Origin: Thalassococcus_A lentus
GTDB lineage: Bacteria; Pseudomonadota; Alphaproteobacteria; Rhodobacterales; Rhodobacteraceae
Length of the DNA: 64,000 nucleotides
Direction of reading: 5' to 3'
Assembly (NCBI RefSeq): GCF_028023555.1
Contig: NZ_JAQIOY010000002.1
Coordinates: 310,001 to 374,000 of the forward strand
Notes under the pieces: generated by a model
The model's database searches: none
What the model was told of the DNA's origin: nothing
Seen by the model: the letters and a program-made list of their open reading frames with translations, nothing else
Position numbers and translations under genes: made by a program
Shown: positions 26,143 through 34,893 of the stretch, piece by piece
Numbering within the stretch: the stretch's first letter is position 1
Layout of the letters: each line of letters begins with the position of its first letter

Positions 26143-26743
26143 TGATTTACTCCAAAACTGGTTACACAGCGGGCAATTTAAGCTTTGCCACTGATGAACC
26201 GAATTGGGAAAACCGGTCTTGCATTCCCATCTGGCGAAAATCCGCTTTTTCGGGAACTGTCAGCTTTTTCAAAAGTCCACCCTAAGCTTTTGAGCATGCC
26301 CCCATACTTCCATGGGCTTGCGATAGCTTTCTTGGAGCGGATTGTGCAATCACTTGGCGAATCACCACATTTGCACTCAGAGGGATTTTGCCAGAACGGA
26401 CCGATTTTCGCTTTATTTTCTGCAGCATGGTGTCGATTTGAACACAGTTCCCGGATCGTTGCCAAATTTTAGACACAATTCGTGGTTGCATTTCACAGCG
26501 CAAAGCGGGAGGATACGGCCTATACTAAGGTATAGCGGCTATCTCGAATGCACTTACAAGCTGTCTTCATGTGGAGTGGCTGCAAAAATAAAAAACCGTA
26601 TTTCAAAGAGTGCAACTTGAGTGAAGCAAAGACACAGTATTTGATGAGGTACGACCTTTTGCCAAACGGCAGCTGGTTACCAGTAATCTGATTTAAGTGC
26701 TGAGCTGTCTCGCTTCACTACCAACGGATTATTGGGGCTCGAT
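26143..26743. other. 601-base AT-richer gap; no supported gene
   Basis: Open frames of 70-95 codons on both strands lack ribosome sites and family features. The only structure seen is a dyad CTATAC-4-GTATAG at 26520-26535, operator-like, about 210 bases before the LysR gene. Base composition is clearly lower in GC than the flanking core genes, which suggests horizontally acquired or decayed DNA. Confidence 0.45.
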
Positions 26744-27568
26744 GTGAACTGGGATGATTTAAGATACTGCTTGGCCCTCCAGCGCTATGGAACGATGAGC
26801 GCTGCAGCCAAGCATTTGGAAACAAACGCAGCGACTGTTTCGCGTCGCGTGGAGCGTTTGGGGAACTCGCTAAAGACACAGCTGTTCATCAAAGAAAAAG
26901 ACAACTGGCGCCCGACGCCAGAGGCTGAACAACTCGCCCATTTGGCAGGTATGTTCGACGAAAGCCTGGGCACCTACACCCTGGCCAGCATCAGCGGCGC
27001 CAACAGGCCCCGCAGACTAAAGATCACCTCGCCTCTGCGAATTTTACAGTTGGGTATTTTTCGCAATACTTACAAACTCTTAGAGGCCAACCCAGAACTT
27101 TCACTGGATGTGGATTACAACGAAGCCAGCCTTGCCTATGGCGAAGCTGATATTGCGCTTTCCGTTGACAAACCAGACCATGGCCGGCTGATCCGCAGGC
27201 AGCTGGCAACTGTAGATTGGCGCGTGTACGGAGCCCGGAAAAACAATGGGGATTTCCGTGGGTGGGCGGATCTGACTGACACCAACGAAGAAGGTTGGCT
27301 AAACCAAGATGTGCTGCGCCAACATTTTGAGTGCGACAGCCGCTTTGGTGTCAACGGGTTGAACCTGATGCTTTCCGTGGTCAAACAAACAAACCTTGTC
27401 GCATTCTTCCCGTCGAGCATGGCTGCGCGGCATCCGGAAATTGTTGAAATCGACGGCTTCGAGCCGCAAATGATGCAGATTTGGGCCAGCTATCACTCCA
27501 CGCGACAATCAGACCAAATGGTCAGAATTGTGTTCGATTGGCTAATCGAGACGACACAACACATATGA
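26744..27568 (+). CDS. LysR-family transcriptional regulator
   Basis: 274 residues from GTG at 26744 (VNWDDLRYCLALQRYGTMSAAAKHL), preferred over the TTG at 26732 because GGGG sits at the right distance. It has an N-terminal winged helix-turn-helix (SAAAKHLETNAATVSRRVERLG), a linker helix, and an effector-binding domain (RLKITSPLRILQ onward) shorter than the classical one. The sequence resembles LysR regulators that control one neighbouring target gene. Its likely target is the membrane protein gene 124 bases downstream. Codon use is less GC-biased than in the flanking core genes. Confidence 0.88.
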   Translation: MNWDDLRYCLALQRYGTMSAAAKHLETNAATVSRRVERLGNSLKTQLFIKEKDNWRPTPEAEQLAHLAGMFDESLGTYTLASISGANRPRRLKITSPLRILQLGIFRNTYKLLEANPELSLDVDYNEASLAYGEADIALSVDKPDHGRLIRRQLATVDWRVYGARKNNGDFRGWADLTDTNEEGWLNQDVLRQHFECDSRFGVNGLNLMLSVVKQTNLVAFFPSSMAARHPEIVEIDGFEPQMMQIWASYHSTRQSDQMVRIVFDWLIETTQHI

Positions 27569-27692
27569 TTTTTGCAATATCGGTTTCGCACAAGTGGTGG
27601 TTGCTTAACCGGCAGTCAGGAGTTGTACTGATGGCACGTGGTTAACGCCGCGATAACGATAAATAGAAAAAATGCACATTGAGGCAACAATC

Positions 27693-28115
27693 ATGAACTC
27701 TCACTTCCACGTTCGTTTGTTGTTACGAGTATTCGTTGGGATTGCACTGTTCGCAATCGCCATGTTTCACGCCGGTCTAGACTCTTCGGGATTCATCGCT
27801 CGATCCCTGTTGTTTGGCTATGTTCCGGATCTGGGTTTTTTGCAGATAGGCCTCGCTCTCCTATTCTTCATGCTCGGAGTCTGGTTGATCCTTGGCATCC
27901 GCACGCGAGTGATCGCCACATTCGCATGCGTTCTTTGCTTGTATCAGATCGTGATGTCGGCGGGCGCACCAACAGTGCATACCGGCAACCTTTCTCTCCA
28001 TGAGGTTGCTATCTCTACTCTCTTATTGGCCTCCTTGCTCGTTCTATCCGCTCACGGAGGAGGTCGGACGGCACTTGTCAGCCGCGGTTGGCAGGGAATA
28101 ATCAACCTGCGTTAA
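27693..28115 (+). CDS. DoxX-like four-helix membrane protein
   Basis: 140 residues from the ATG at 27693, chosen over 27672 because GAGG lies eight bases before it. The sequence has four hydrophobic helices (about residues 8-25, 45-67, 73-92 and 104-126) and a DoxX-like start (LLLRVFVGIALFAIAMFHAGLDSSGF). It lacks the AGxxKL motif of the better-known members, so family membership is tentative. It is directly downstream of a LysR gene, which may control it. A UUCG-capped terminator follows 20 bases after the stop. Confidence 0.7.
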   Translation: MNSHFHVRLLLRVFVGIALFAIAMFHAGLDSSGFIARSLLFGYVPDLGFLQIGLALLFFMLGVWLILGIRTRVIATFACVLCLYQIVMSAGAPTVHTGNLSLHEVAISTLLLASLLVLSAHGGGRTALVSRGWQGIINLR

Positions 28116-28134
28116 CAGGTTGGTCGTCAAACTA

Positions 28135-28162
28135 GCGGGGGGCTTCGGCCCCCCGCCTTTTT
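28135..28162 (+). terminator. Intrinsic terminator with C(UUCG)G tetraloop
   Basis: Nine-base stem GCGGGGGGC / GCCCCCCGC closed by a TTCG tetraloop and followed by CCTTTTT. It ends the LysR-DoxX-like unit four bases before the stop of the convergent carboxypeptidase gene. Confidence 0.92.
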
Positions 28163-28165
28163 GAT

Positions 28166-29638
28166 TCAGGGATAGAGCGCTGTGAATTTTGCTTCGAGAT
28201 AATCCAGCAACGGGCCCTCTGACGGCTCAAAGCCACAGGCTTTTGCGATAACCTCGCGCGGTTCATACCGCGCACCGTGACGCTGAAGGTTCTCCCTCAG
28301 CCATTCCACCGCCGGTCCAGTATTGCCCCGCGCCAAAGCATCATCAAGATCGGGAACCGCGGACCGCAGAGCCTGATGCAAGCACCCAGCAAAGACGTTG
28401 CCCAAGGTGTAGGTGGCAAAATACCCAAAATAGCCAACGGCCCAGTGCACATCTTGCAATACGCCGTTTGACGCCCGATCCACCGCATAACCAAAATCGT
28501 CAGCAAAGCGTGCATTCCACGCCTCTTCCAGATCGGCGACCTCCAGCGTGCCTTCGATCAACTGACGTTCCAGATCGTAGCGCAAAAGCACGTGCAGGTT
28601 GTACTGCACCTCATCCGCTTCTGTGCGGATATAGCCCTTTTTCACGATATTGACGGCAGCGTAGAATTCGTCGGCGTCGGCCAATCCGAAATCGCCAAAT
28701 GCCTTGACCATCTCACCGTAAAGCCATTCGCAATAAGCGCGTGACCGTCCGATCTGGTTTTCGTAGATCCGGCTTTGGCTTTCGTGCACGCCCATCGAAA
28801 CACCGCGCCCGAGATATGTCAGGCCATACTGCGGATCGACGTTTTGTTCATAGCTCGCATGACCCACTTCGTGGATCGTCGAGTACAGGCAGTTGAAGGG
28901 ATCTTCGGCAACGGTGCGCGTGGTGATGCGCACGTCATCGCCACTTCCGGAACTGAACGGATGCACCGCCTTGTCCACCCTGCCCCGTTTGAAATCATAG
29001 CCAAAGCTTTTGGCCACGATCCGTGCAAGCTTCATCTGCTCGCTCTCATCGAACGAGCCTTCCAGAGCTTTGGGCGCGGGCTTCTCCAGCGCCTTGGCGC
29101 GCAATGCCACAAGACGAGGACGCAGCGCATCGAACATGGCTGTCAGCGACTGGCTGGTGGCACCCGGCTCATAGTCATCCAGAAGCGCGTCATAAATCGG
29201 GCCACCTGCACACAGCGCTGTGGCTTCTTGCCGTTTAAGATCGACCATCTCTGACAAGACGGGCACGAAGGATGCAAAATCATTGGCTTCGCGGGCTTCA
29301 GCCCAGGCGCTGTGGCTCTTGCTGCTGACCCTGGCAATCTGTGCCTTCAGATCCGCTGGCACCATCGTGCTGCGTTCATAGGTGCGGCGAATATGGCCCA
29401 GATTGGCCTGTGCGATGGGATCAAGGTCCTGCGCGTTGATTTTCGACAACCATTCGCCGACACGTGGATCACTGCGGCGGCGATGCAGCACGCCTTCCAG
29501 CGCAGCCTTCTCTTCGCTGCGCTGTTCACCTGCGCCCCGGGGCATCATGGTTTCCTGGTCCCACCCAAGACGACCTGCCACCAAAGACAAGGCGCGTGTT
29601 TCGCGCGCAAAGGCCATCAGGTCGTCAAAATGGGTCAT
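28166..29638 (-). CDS. M32-family carboxypeptidase (Taq carboxypeptidase type)
   Basis: 490 residues, normal for M32 metallocarboxypeptidases. The zinc site HEVGH is present (STIHEVGHASYEQN), with a third-ligand glutamate region GVHESQSRIYENQIGRS downstream, and TRTVAEDPFNCLYSTIHE before it. It is a cytoplasmic enzyme removing C-terminal residues from peptides. The start ATG overlaps the stop of ctaA by four bases (ATGA), so the two are cotranscribed, a coupling with no obvious biochemical link. Confidence 0.94.
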   Translation of the reverse strand: MTHFDDLMAFARETRALSLVAGRLGWDQETMMPRGAGEQRSEEKAALEGVLHRRRSDPRVGEWLSKINAQDLDPIAQANLGHIRRTYERSTMVPADLKAQIARVSSKSHSAWAEAREANDFASFVPVLSEMVDLKRQEATALCAGGPIYDALLDDYEPGATSQSLTAMFDALRPRLVALRAKALEKPAPKALEGSFDESEQMKLARIVAKSFGYDFKRGRVDKAVHPFSSGSGDDVRITTRTVAEDPFNCLYSTIHEVGHASYEQNVDPQYGLTYLGRGVSMGVHESQSRIYENQIGRSRAYCEWLYGEMVKAFGDFGLADADEFYAAVNIVKKGYIRTEADEVQYNLHVLLRYDLERQLIEGTLEVADLEEAWNARFADDFGYAVDRASNGVLQDVHWAVGYFGYFATYTLGNVFAGCLHQALRSAVPDLDDALARGNTGPAVEWLRENLQRHGARYEPREVIAKACGFEPSEGPLLDYLEAKFTALYP

Positions 29639-30786
29639 GCTGCAGAGCCTCTAATCGATTGCGTCAATGGATACCGCGCAGCAAACCGCGCCCTCAGAAT
29701 AAGCGTCCAAAGGGCGACAGCCACAAACTGGTGGACTATCGCAATATGCCACGGCGCGCCGTAAACAACTGTAGCGATACCGAGCACAATTTGAAGTAGC
29801 AATACGGCAAATACGGAATTGAACCGAAAACGCGTATCGGAATTGGCGGATTTGCGCGCACGCAACCAGACGACGACACCAAAGGCAAAGAGCAGGTACC
29901 CAGCAATCCGGTGCATGAACTGCACCAGTCCTGCGTTCTCAAAGAAGTTTCGCCAGATTGGTTCGATATCGAACGGATACGGAGGCAGGAAGCCACCCGC
30001 CATCAAGGGCCAATCATTATACGTGCGCCCCGCATCGATACCTGCAACCAGCGCACCGATAAGGATTTGCAGGAACGCAAAATGCATAAGACCCGTGGAC
30101 ATAGAAAACAGCTTGGCTTCGGAACTCCGACGCGCCTGCATCAAATCACGCTCTTCCCGGCCCAATGTGAAAACGTACCAGGCAATGAAACCGAGGATCA
30201 CAAAGGCCAGCCCCAGATGAGTGGCCAGCCTGTAAGAGGCGACATCCAGCATCTGACCGCTCAGACCTGACGAAACCATCCACCAGCCGATTGCACCCTG
30301 AAGACCGCCCAACACCCCCAGCCCCAACAGCCGTGGTGTCCATCCGGTCGGGATCTTTCGCGCCAACAAAAAACCGAAAAAGCCAAGGGCCCAAACAAGT
30401 CCGATCACACGACCCAGTTGCCGATGGCCCCATTCCCACCAGTAGATCACTTTGAACTCGGACATGGACATGCCCTTATTCTGCAACTGGTACTCTGGGA
30501 TTTGTTTGTATTTCTCGAATTCTTCGACCCATGCCGCTTCGGACATTGGTGGCAGAGCGCCTGTGACCGGTTTCCATTCCGTGATCGAAAGGCCCGAGTC
30601 GGTCAAACGGGTCAGCCCGCCAACCGCAATCATCACCACGACCAGCGCAAACAAAACCATCAACCAGGCCCGGATCGCACCGCGTGCGCCTCTTTTGCCG
30701 GAATCGATCATGCCGCCCGCCGGGGCCGTTTTCGCCTCAGCCGACGTTTCGGCTACCTCTTCGAAAAGCTTTCGTTTTTGTGCCAT
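29635..30786 (-). CDS. ctaA: Heme A synthase (COX15/CtaA)
   Basis: 383 residues from the ATG at 30786 with GGAGAGGG five bases upstream; an earlier in-frame ATG lacks this. It is an inner-membrane protein with eight hydrophobic helices that oxidises heme O to heme A for aa3-type cytochrome oxidase. Family motifs include GGLTRLTDSGLSITEWKP, WEWGHRQLGRVIG with heme-ligand histidine, RLATHLGLAF, and VQFMHRIAGYLL with HQFVAVALW near the C-terminus, giving the paired histidines. The N-terminal 40 residues are soluble. It is the long alphaproteobacterial/mitochondrial COX15 form rather than the short Bacillus CtaA. Confidence 0.95.
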   Translation of the reverse strand: MAQKRKLFEEVAETSAEAKTAPAGGMIDSGKRGARGAIRAWLMVLFALVVVMIAVGGLTRLTDSGLSITEWKPVTGALPPMSEAAWVEEFEKYKQIPEYQLQNKGMSMSEFKVIYWWEWGHRQLGRVIGLVWALGFFGFLLARKIPTGWTPRLLGLGVLGGLQGAIGWWMVSSGLSGQMLDVASYRLATHLGLAFVILGFIAWYVFTLGREERDLMQARRSSEAKLFSMSTGLMHFAFLQILIGALVAGIDAGRTYNDWPLMAGGFLPPYPFDIEPIWRNFFENAGLVQFMHRIAGYLLFAFGVVVWLRARKSANSDTRFRFNSVFAVLLLQIVLGIATVVYGAPWHIAIVHQFVAVALWTLILRARFAARYPLTQSIRGSAA

Positions 30787-31002
30787 GCACCCTCTCCGTT
30801 TGAGCGGACAGTAGTGCTGCTGCACCCCCTCTTCAAGCGTTCAACCTGCGGCCTCTTGCACCGGTTTCGGTCGCGATTTCACGGTGAAAAATCGGGGTAA
30901 GGCATACCTGACTAACGTGAACGCCGTTCATTTGCTAGTTTGGTTTCACGAATTGAACGACACCCACAGACCAACCGACCAACACAAACAAGGAATTTAG
31001 CC

Positions 31003-31317
31003 ATGAAAAATGTCATTCTCTCCGCCGCCGTCGCCGCCGCAACTCTGATGTCCGCAGGCGCAGCCGCAGCCAACTCGGCTTGGGTCGATCACGGCATCAA
31101 ACTGAATGCACGCTCCGGCCCAGGCACGCAGTACCACGTGATTGGCACATTCAATCCCTGCACCAAAGTGCATGTCGTCGCTCAGAAATGGGGTTGGGCC
31201 AAGGTCGCCTTTAACCACAACTACTACTGGGTTTCGGCCAAGTACCTTCAGAACCATTCGTGCCACTACGTGCCAAAGAAGAAGGTCTACAAGAAAAAGC
31301 ATTACAACAGCTACTGA
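31003..31317 (+). CDS. Secreted SH3-domain protein
   Basis: 104 residues from ATG 31003 (AAGGAA upstream). A signal peptide with an alanine-rich cleavage region (SAGAAAANSA) is followed by a bacterial SH3 domain: LNARSGPGTQYHVIGTFNPCTKVHVVAQKWGWAKVAF and YYWVSAKYL. Two cysteines may pair. The tail is strongly basic (KKKVYKKKHYNSY), which suggests binding to an anionic polymer such as peptidoglycan or LPS. It is a single-gene unit with its own terminator. Confidence 0.88.
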   Translation: MKNVILSAAVAAATLMSAGAAAANSAWVDHGIKLNARSGPGTQYHVIGTFNPCTKVHVVAQKWGWAKVAFNHNYYWVSAKYLQNHSCHYVPKKKVYKKKHYNSY

Positions 31318-31339
31318 TCCAACCGAGATCAAACTGAGG

Positions 31340-31365
31340 AACGGGCCGGTTTACCGGCCCGTTTT
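31340..31365 (+). terminator. Intrinsic terminator after the SH3 protein gene
   Basis: Stem of ten bases starting AACGGGCCGG, TTTA loop, complementary arm ending in TTTT. It lies 22 bases after the stop and just before the stop of the convergent TrmJ-like gene. Confidence 0.9.
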
Positions 31366-31376
31366 GCTGTCAGGCC

Positions 31377-32123
31377 CTAGCTTTTGTCTTTCCAGCGGAC
31401 AATCTGACGCAACATTCCATGCAACATCTGCACGTCCGCGCGTGTCAGCGGCAACCGGGACCACAGATTACGCAAGTTGATTTTCATGCTGGCGGCCTTG
31501 TGCTCGGGAAAGAAGAAGCCAGCTTCCTCCATGCGGTCCTCATAATGCCGCGCGAGATGGGCAATTTCTTCGCCATTGGCCCATTCCGTTCCTGCCAGCG
31601 CCTCTTGAACTGGAACCGCCGTCGCGCTGGCACGCATCCATTCATAGGAACAGAGCAATACGCACTGTCCCAGATTGAGCGATGGAAACTCAGGATTGAC
31701 CGGTACCGAGATGATCGCATTAGCCTGCGCGATGTCTTCGTTTTCCAAACCGGCCCGTTCCGGGCCAAACAGAATCGCAACCCTTTGGCCATCGGCAATG
31801 CGACTGGCGGCCTCGGCCATTGCAGCCTCGGGCGTAAAGACCGTCTTGGTCATATCCCGTGGCCGGGCTGTGGTGGCCATGACATAAGTGCAATCACCCA
31901 CGGCCCCTTCGAGATCATCGGACAGCAGCGCTTCGTCCAGCAAACGACCGGCACCGCTGGACATGGCGACAGCCTTTTCATTGGGCCAACCGTCACGCGG
32001 GGCGACAACCCGCATCCGGTCGAGGCCGAAATTCCACATGGCGCGGGCGGCCGCACCAATGTTTTCGCCCATCTGCGGGCGCACCAATACAAAGGCGGGT
32101 TGCTTGCTCTTGTCCTGAACCAT
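31377..32123 (-). CDS. TrmH/TrmJ-family SPOUT RNA methyltransferase
   Basis: 248 residues, matching TrmJ (tRNA Cm32/Um32 2'-O-methyltransferase). SPOUT knot motifs are visible: FVLVRPQMGENIGAAARAMWNFGL (motif 1), VAILFGPERAGLENEDIAQAN (motif 2) and VNPEFPSLNLGQCVLLCSYEW (motif 3, the SAM knot). A helical C-terminal extension from about residue 170 is typical of TrmJ. AGGAAACAGGTC precedes the ATG. The tRNA target is inferred from family only. Confidence 0.92.
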   Translation of the reverse strand: MVQDKSKQPAFVLVRPQMGENIGAAARAMWNFGLDRMRVVAPRDGWPNEKAVAMSSGAGRLLDEALLSDDLEGAVGDCTYVMATTARPRDMTKTVFTPEAAMAEAASRIADGQRVAILFGPERAGLENEDIAQANAIISVPVNPEFPSLNLGQCVLLCSYEWMRASATAVPVQEALAGTEWANGEEIAHLARHYEDRMEEAGFFFPEHKAASMKINLRNLWSRLPLTRADVQMLHGMLRQIVRWKDKS

Positions 32124-32319
32124 GACCTGTTTCCTGTCTGTTGCGGCGTGCCTATGCGCCCGAGCGGGTCAATTCAAGCGGTGCAGATCATTGTTCGAAC
32201 GAAAACAAGGCCCCAAGACGCTGGTGGTAATCACAATTCTGGACCAAGCCATTCCTGAATCCCCATGGCCAAGCCGCATTTCCCACGCTAGACACGGATC
32301 AGCCGCGAAAGAGGACACC

Positions 32320-32940
32320 ATGGCCGAGCAGGACACCCCGCAACTCTACCTTGTCACGCCGCCCGAGCTGGAACTGAGCAGCTTTCCCGATCAGCTGTCA
32401 CGCGTTCTGGACGGTGCCGAAATCGCATGCCTGCGCCTTAGCCTGGCCACACGGGACGAAGATCGTTTGACCCGCGCGGCGGATGCCATTCGTGAAGTCG
32501 CGCATCAGTTTGATGTGGCCTTGGTGATCGACACCCATGTTGTGCTGGCCGAGCGGCTAGGCTTGGACGGGGTCCATCTGACGGACGGTGCCCGTTCGGT
32601 GCGCGCGGCGCGCAAGGCGCTGGGTGCGGATGCCATCGTCGGTGCCTACTGCGCCCAATCGCGTCACGAGGGCATGATCGCCGGCGAAGCCGGGGCAGAT
32701 TACGTATCCTTCGGCCCGGTCAGCGCCAATGCCTTGGGCGACGGGACCATTGCGGACCACGAGATCTTTGAAATCTGGTCACAGATGGTCGAACTACCCG
32801 TGGTTGCCGAAGGCTCTGTTTCCGTGGAAGCAATCAAGGCGTTGGCGCCCGTGACGGACTTTTTCGCGATTGGCGAAGAAATCTGGTCTCAGGATGATCC
32901 ACTGGCCGCACTGCGTACACTCATGCAGGCGATGGCCTGA
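32320..32940 (+). CDS. Thiamine-phosphate-synthase-like protein, divergent
   Basis: 206 residues from ATG 32320 (GAGGA upstream), chosen over an ORF start at 32122. The fold is that of ThiE/TenI: LYLVTPPE, LGLDGVHLTDGARSV, IVGAYCAQSRHEG, ADYVSFGPVS and PVVAEGSVS. Several ThiE hallmarks are altered: the usual QLREK strand reads CLRLSL, the HS of the GxSxHS loop is CAQSRH, and the IGGI phosphate loop is EGSV. It may therefore not make thiamine phosphate. No other thiamine gene is nearby. It stands alone on the plus strand and faces olsA. Confidence 0.75.
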   Translation: MAEQDTPQLYLVTPPELELSSFPDQLSRVLDGAEIACLRLSLATRDEDRLTRAADAIREVAHQFDVALVIDTHVVLAERLGLDGVHLTDGARSVRAARKALGADAIVGAYCAQSRHEGMIAGEAGADYVSFGPVSANALGDGTIADHEIFEIWSQMVELPVVAEGSVSVEAIKALAPVTDFFAIGEEIWSQDDPLAALRTLMQAMA

Positions 32941-32944
32941 TCTA

Positions 32945-33787
32945 CTAGGCCGTCGGTTTGTCGTGCCATGGGCGCGTATGCCCATCGCGGACCTGACTTT
33001 CCAAATGGCTTGCCAGTGTTTTGCGGTTGGGATGATCATCCACGCGAACCGGATCGTGATAAACGACCTCGACATATCCGTGGCGCAACGTGGCGAGGTT
33101 CTTCAGCAAGGATGACCCAAAGTCCATGTCGCCCCACCAGCCGTAAAATCGCGGCTCATCACCCTGGGGCGGATTGTAGACAACACTGACGGCTTGAATT
33201 TGCATTTCATGCTGCAAACGTTCTGAGAAGAATGCCGCGAAAAGCGTTGTTTTAAATGGCAAAACCTGCTGCCCATCTGTTGATGTTCCCTCAGGAAAAA
33301 ACAGCAATCGGTGCCCGTGCATCAGCCGTTCCTCGAACATCTGGGTCTGTGCTCGCGCCTCGCGCCGGTCGCGCCGGATGAACAATGTTCCCGTGGCCCG
33401 CGCCAGCCAGCCAATTCCGGGCCAACCCGCAACTTCGGACTTGGACACAAAGTAGATTGTCTTGCGACTGTTCAGAACGAAGATATCCAGCCACGAGGTG
33501 TGGTTGGCCACCAGAGCACCCCGGCCCTTCATCACCGGACCCCGCTGCGCGACACGCAGCCCCATGATCACCAGCGACGCGCGGCACACGCAAAGCGTAA
33601 TCCACGGAGTAACCGGCCGATCAACACCGAACAGCGGCCGTTCGATCAGCCGCGTCAGCAGCAGCAGGATCAGCCCACCGAAGACGACCACGATCATCAG
33701 CGGTGCCCGCAGGATCACCAGAAGCCATCCCAACAGGCCGACTTTGGGAGCGGAAGGCTCCGGTGGTGGCACCCAATCCCCCGTCAT
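32945..33787 (-). CDS. olsA: Lyso-ornithine-lipid O-acyltransferase (OlsA-like)
   Basis: 280 residues from ATG 33787, which overlaps the olsB stop by four bases. An N-terminal hydrophobic helix pair (about residues 18-50) is followed by a PlsC-type acyltransferase domain with HX4D (NHTSWLD), FIRRDRREAR, and FFPEGTST. OlsA acylates the 3-hydroxy group of lyso-ornithine lipid to give the phosphorus-free membrane lipid. The assignment from a general PlsC motif to OlsA rests on coupling with olsB. Ornithine lipids are common in marine Rhodobacteraceae. Confidence 0.87.
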   Translation of the reverse strand: MTGDWVPPPEPSAPKVGLLGWLLVILRAPLMIVVVFGGLILLLLTRLIERPLFGVDRPVTPWITLCVCRASLVIMGLRVAQRGPVMKGRGALVANHTSWLDIFVLNSRKTIYFVSKSEVAGWPGIGWLARATGTLFIRRDRREARAQTQMFEERLMHGHRLLFFPEGTSTDGQQVLPFKTTLFAAFFSERLQHEMQIQAVSVVYNPPQGDEPRFYGWWGDMDFGSSLLKNLATLRHGYVEVVYHDPVRVDDHPNRKTLASHLESQVRDGHTRPWHDKPTA

Positions 33788-34551
33788 CCACGCCGTCCTT
33801 TCGTGTAAATGTCTCGCTGGCGCGTGTTCATCCGTTCGGTGTCCATCACCAGACAAACGTCAATCGTGTTGAACCCATGATCCACAAAGGCGCCCTCACC
33901 CACAAAACCGCCAAGGCGCAGGTAGGCCTTGATCAGTGCCGGAATGGCCAGCATGGCGGCCTTGCGATCGAGGCTGTCTTCACCGATCAGATCCATGGTC
34001 TGCATCTTGCGCGCCTTCACGCGCAATTCCGGTGGCGCGAGATGCCGATGATGCAGCAGTGAAAGCGGCTGGGCCAATGCCCCGGCATCGGTGCCGTGAA
34101 AACTGGCCACGCCAAACAGAACCTCGATCTTGTGCTCGGCCACGTAGTCCGCCAATCCCTGCCAGAGATGAAACATCGCCGGTCCGCCGCGATAGTCGGG
34201 ATGCAAACAGGATCGTCCCAGTTCCAGCAAACGACGACCAGACTTTCGCAGCACGGACAGATCATATTCATCTTCGGAATAGAACTGCCCAGCAGCGCGG
34301 GCTTGATCATCGCGCAGCAGGCGGTAAACGCCGACAACCTCGTTTGGATCGTCCCGCGCCGGATCTGTGACGATCAAATGATCAAAGAAGGGATCAAATC
34401 GGTCGCGTTCCAGCCTGCGTTCATGATCGACCAGCGTACCGTCACCGCCCAACTCTTCGACAAAAACGCTGTATCGCAAGCGCTGCGCGGCTTCGACTTC
34501 AGCCTGAGAAGTGGCCAAACGGACGCAAAAGCCTGTTGTTTCGACGCTCAT
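33784..34551 (-). CDS. olsB: L-ornithine N-alpha-acyltransferase (OlsB)
   Basis: 255 residues from ATG 34551 (CAGGAC upstream); upstream in-frame starts have no support. It belongs to the OlsB/hemolysin-like GNAT family: VRLATSQAEVEAAQRLRYSVFVEE, DPFFDHLIVTD, VVGVYRLLRDDQARAAGQFYSEDEYDLS, LELGRSCLHPDYRGG and FGVASFHGTD. It transfers a 3-hydroxyacyl group from ACP to ornithine, the first step of ornithine-lipid synthesis. It is translationally coupled to olsA. A DUF3553-type gene lies upstream on the same strand across 137 bases. Confidence 0.93.
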   Translation of the reverse strand: MSVETTGFCVRLATSQAEVEAAQRLRYSVFVEELGGDGTLVDHERRLERDRFDPFFDHLIVTDPARDDPNEVVGVYRLLRDDQARAAGQFYSEDEYDLSVLRKSGRRLLELGRSCLHPDYRGGPAMFHLWQGLADYVAEHKIEVLFGVASFHGTDAGALAQPLSLLHHRHLAPPELRVKARKMQTMDLIGEDSLDRKAAMLAIPALIKAYLRLGGFVGEGAFVDHGFNTIDVCLVMDTERMNTRQRDIYTKGRRG

Positions 34552-34688
34552 GCTGGTCCTGTGTCTCACCCCGTTTCTTGGCTCATCTTCTATGCAGTGG
34601 ACGGCCAAAAGACAACTCGTCCGGCAAAAGCCGGGACAAAAAGCATATCGCAAACTAACAAATTAAGACTTCGTCAACCAAAGCTGCT

Positions 34689-34871
34689 CTATTGGTCAAA
34701 TATCGGCATCAGGGCGATCCGTGTTCCGTCCAGCACGACCTTGCCTTCCTCGCGGAAATTGACGGTCACCTTGCCCCCGATGTTTGATTGCACTTGCCCG
34801 ATACCCCATTCAGGTTTGTCGGGGTGCTGAACCAGCATTCCTGGCTCCAGTATTGCGTTCAGATCGTTCAC
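34689..34871 (-). CDS. DUF3553-type small protein
   Basis: 60 residues from GTG 34871, chosen because GGAGG lies six bases upstream; the longer ATG frame would run into the divergent chpT gene. The sequence (LNAILEPGMLVQHPDKPEWGIGQVQSNIGG to the DQ end) matches the small DUF3553 family of alphaproteobacteria, which has an SH3/tudor-like strand pattern related to a domain found at the C-terminus of some UvrD-type helicases. The function is unknown. Its start codon is only 22 bases from the chpT start on the other strand. Confidence 0.85.
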   Translation of the reverse strand: MNDLNAILEPGMLVQHPDKPEWGIGQVQSNIGGKVTVNFREEGKVVLDGTRIALMPIFDQ

Positions 34872-34893
34872 TTTGACCTCCGAGGAGTGTTTC

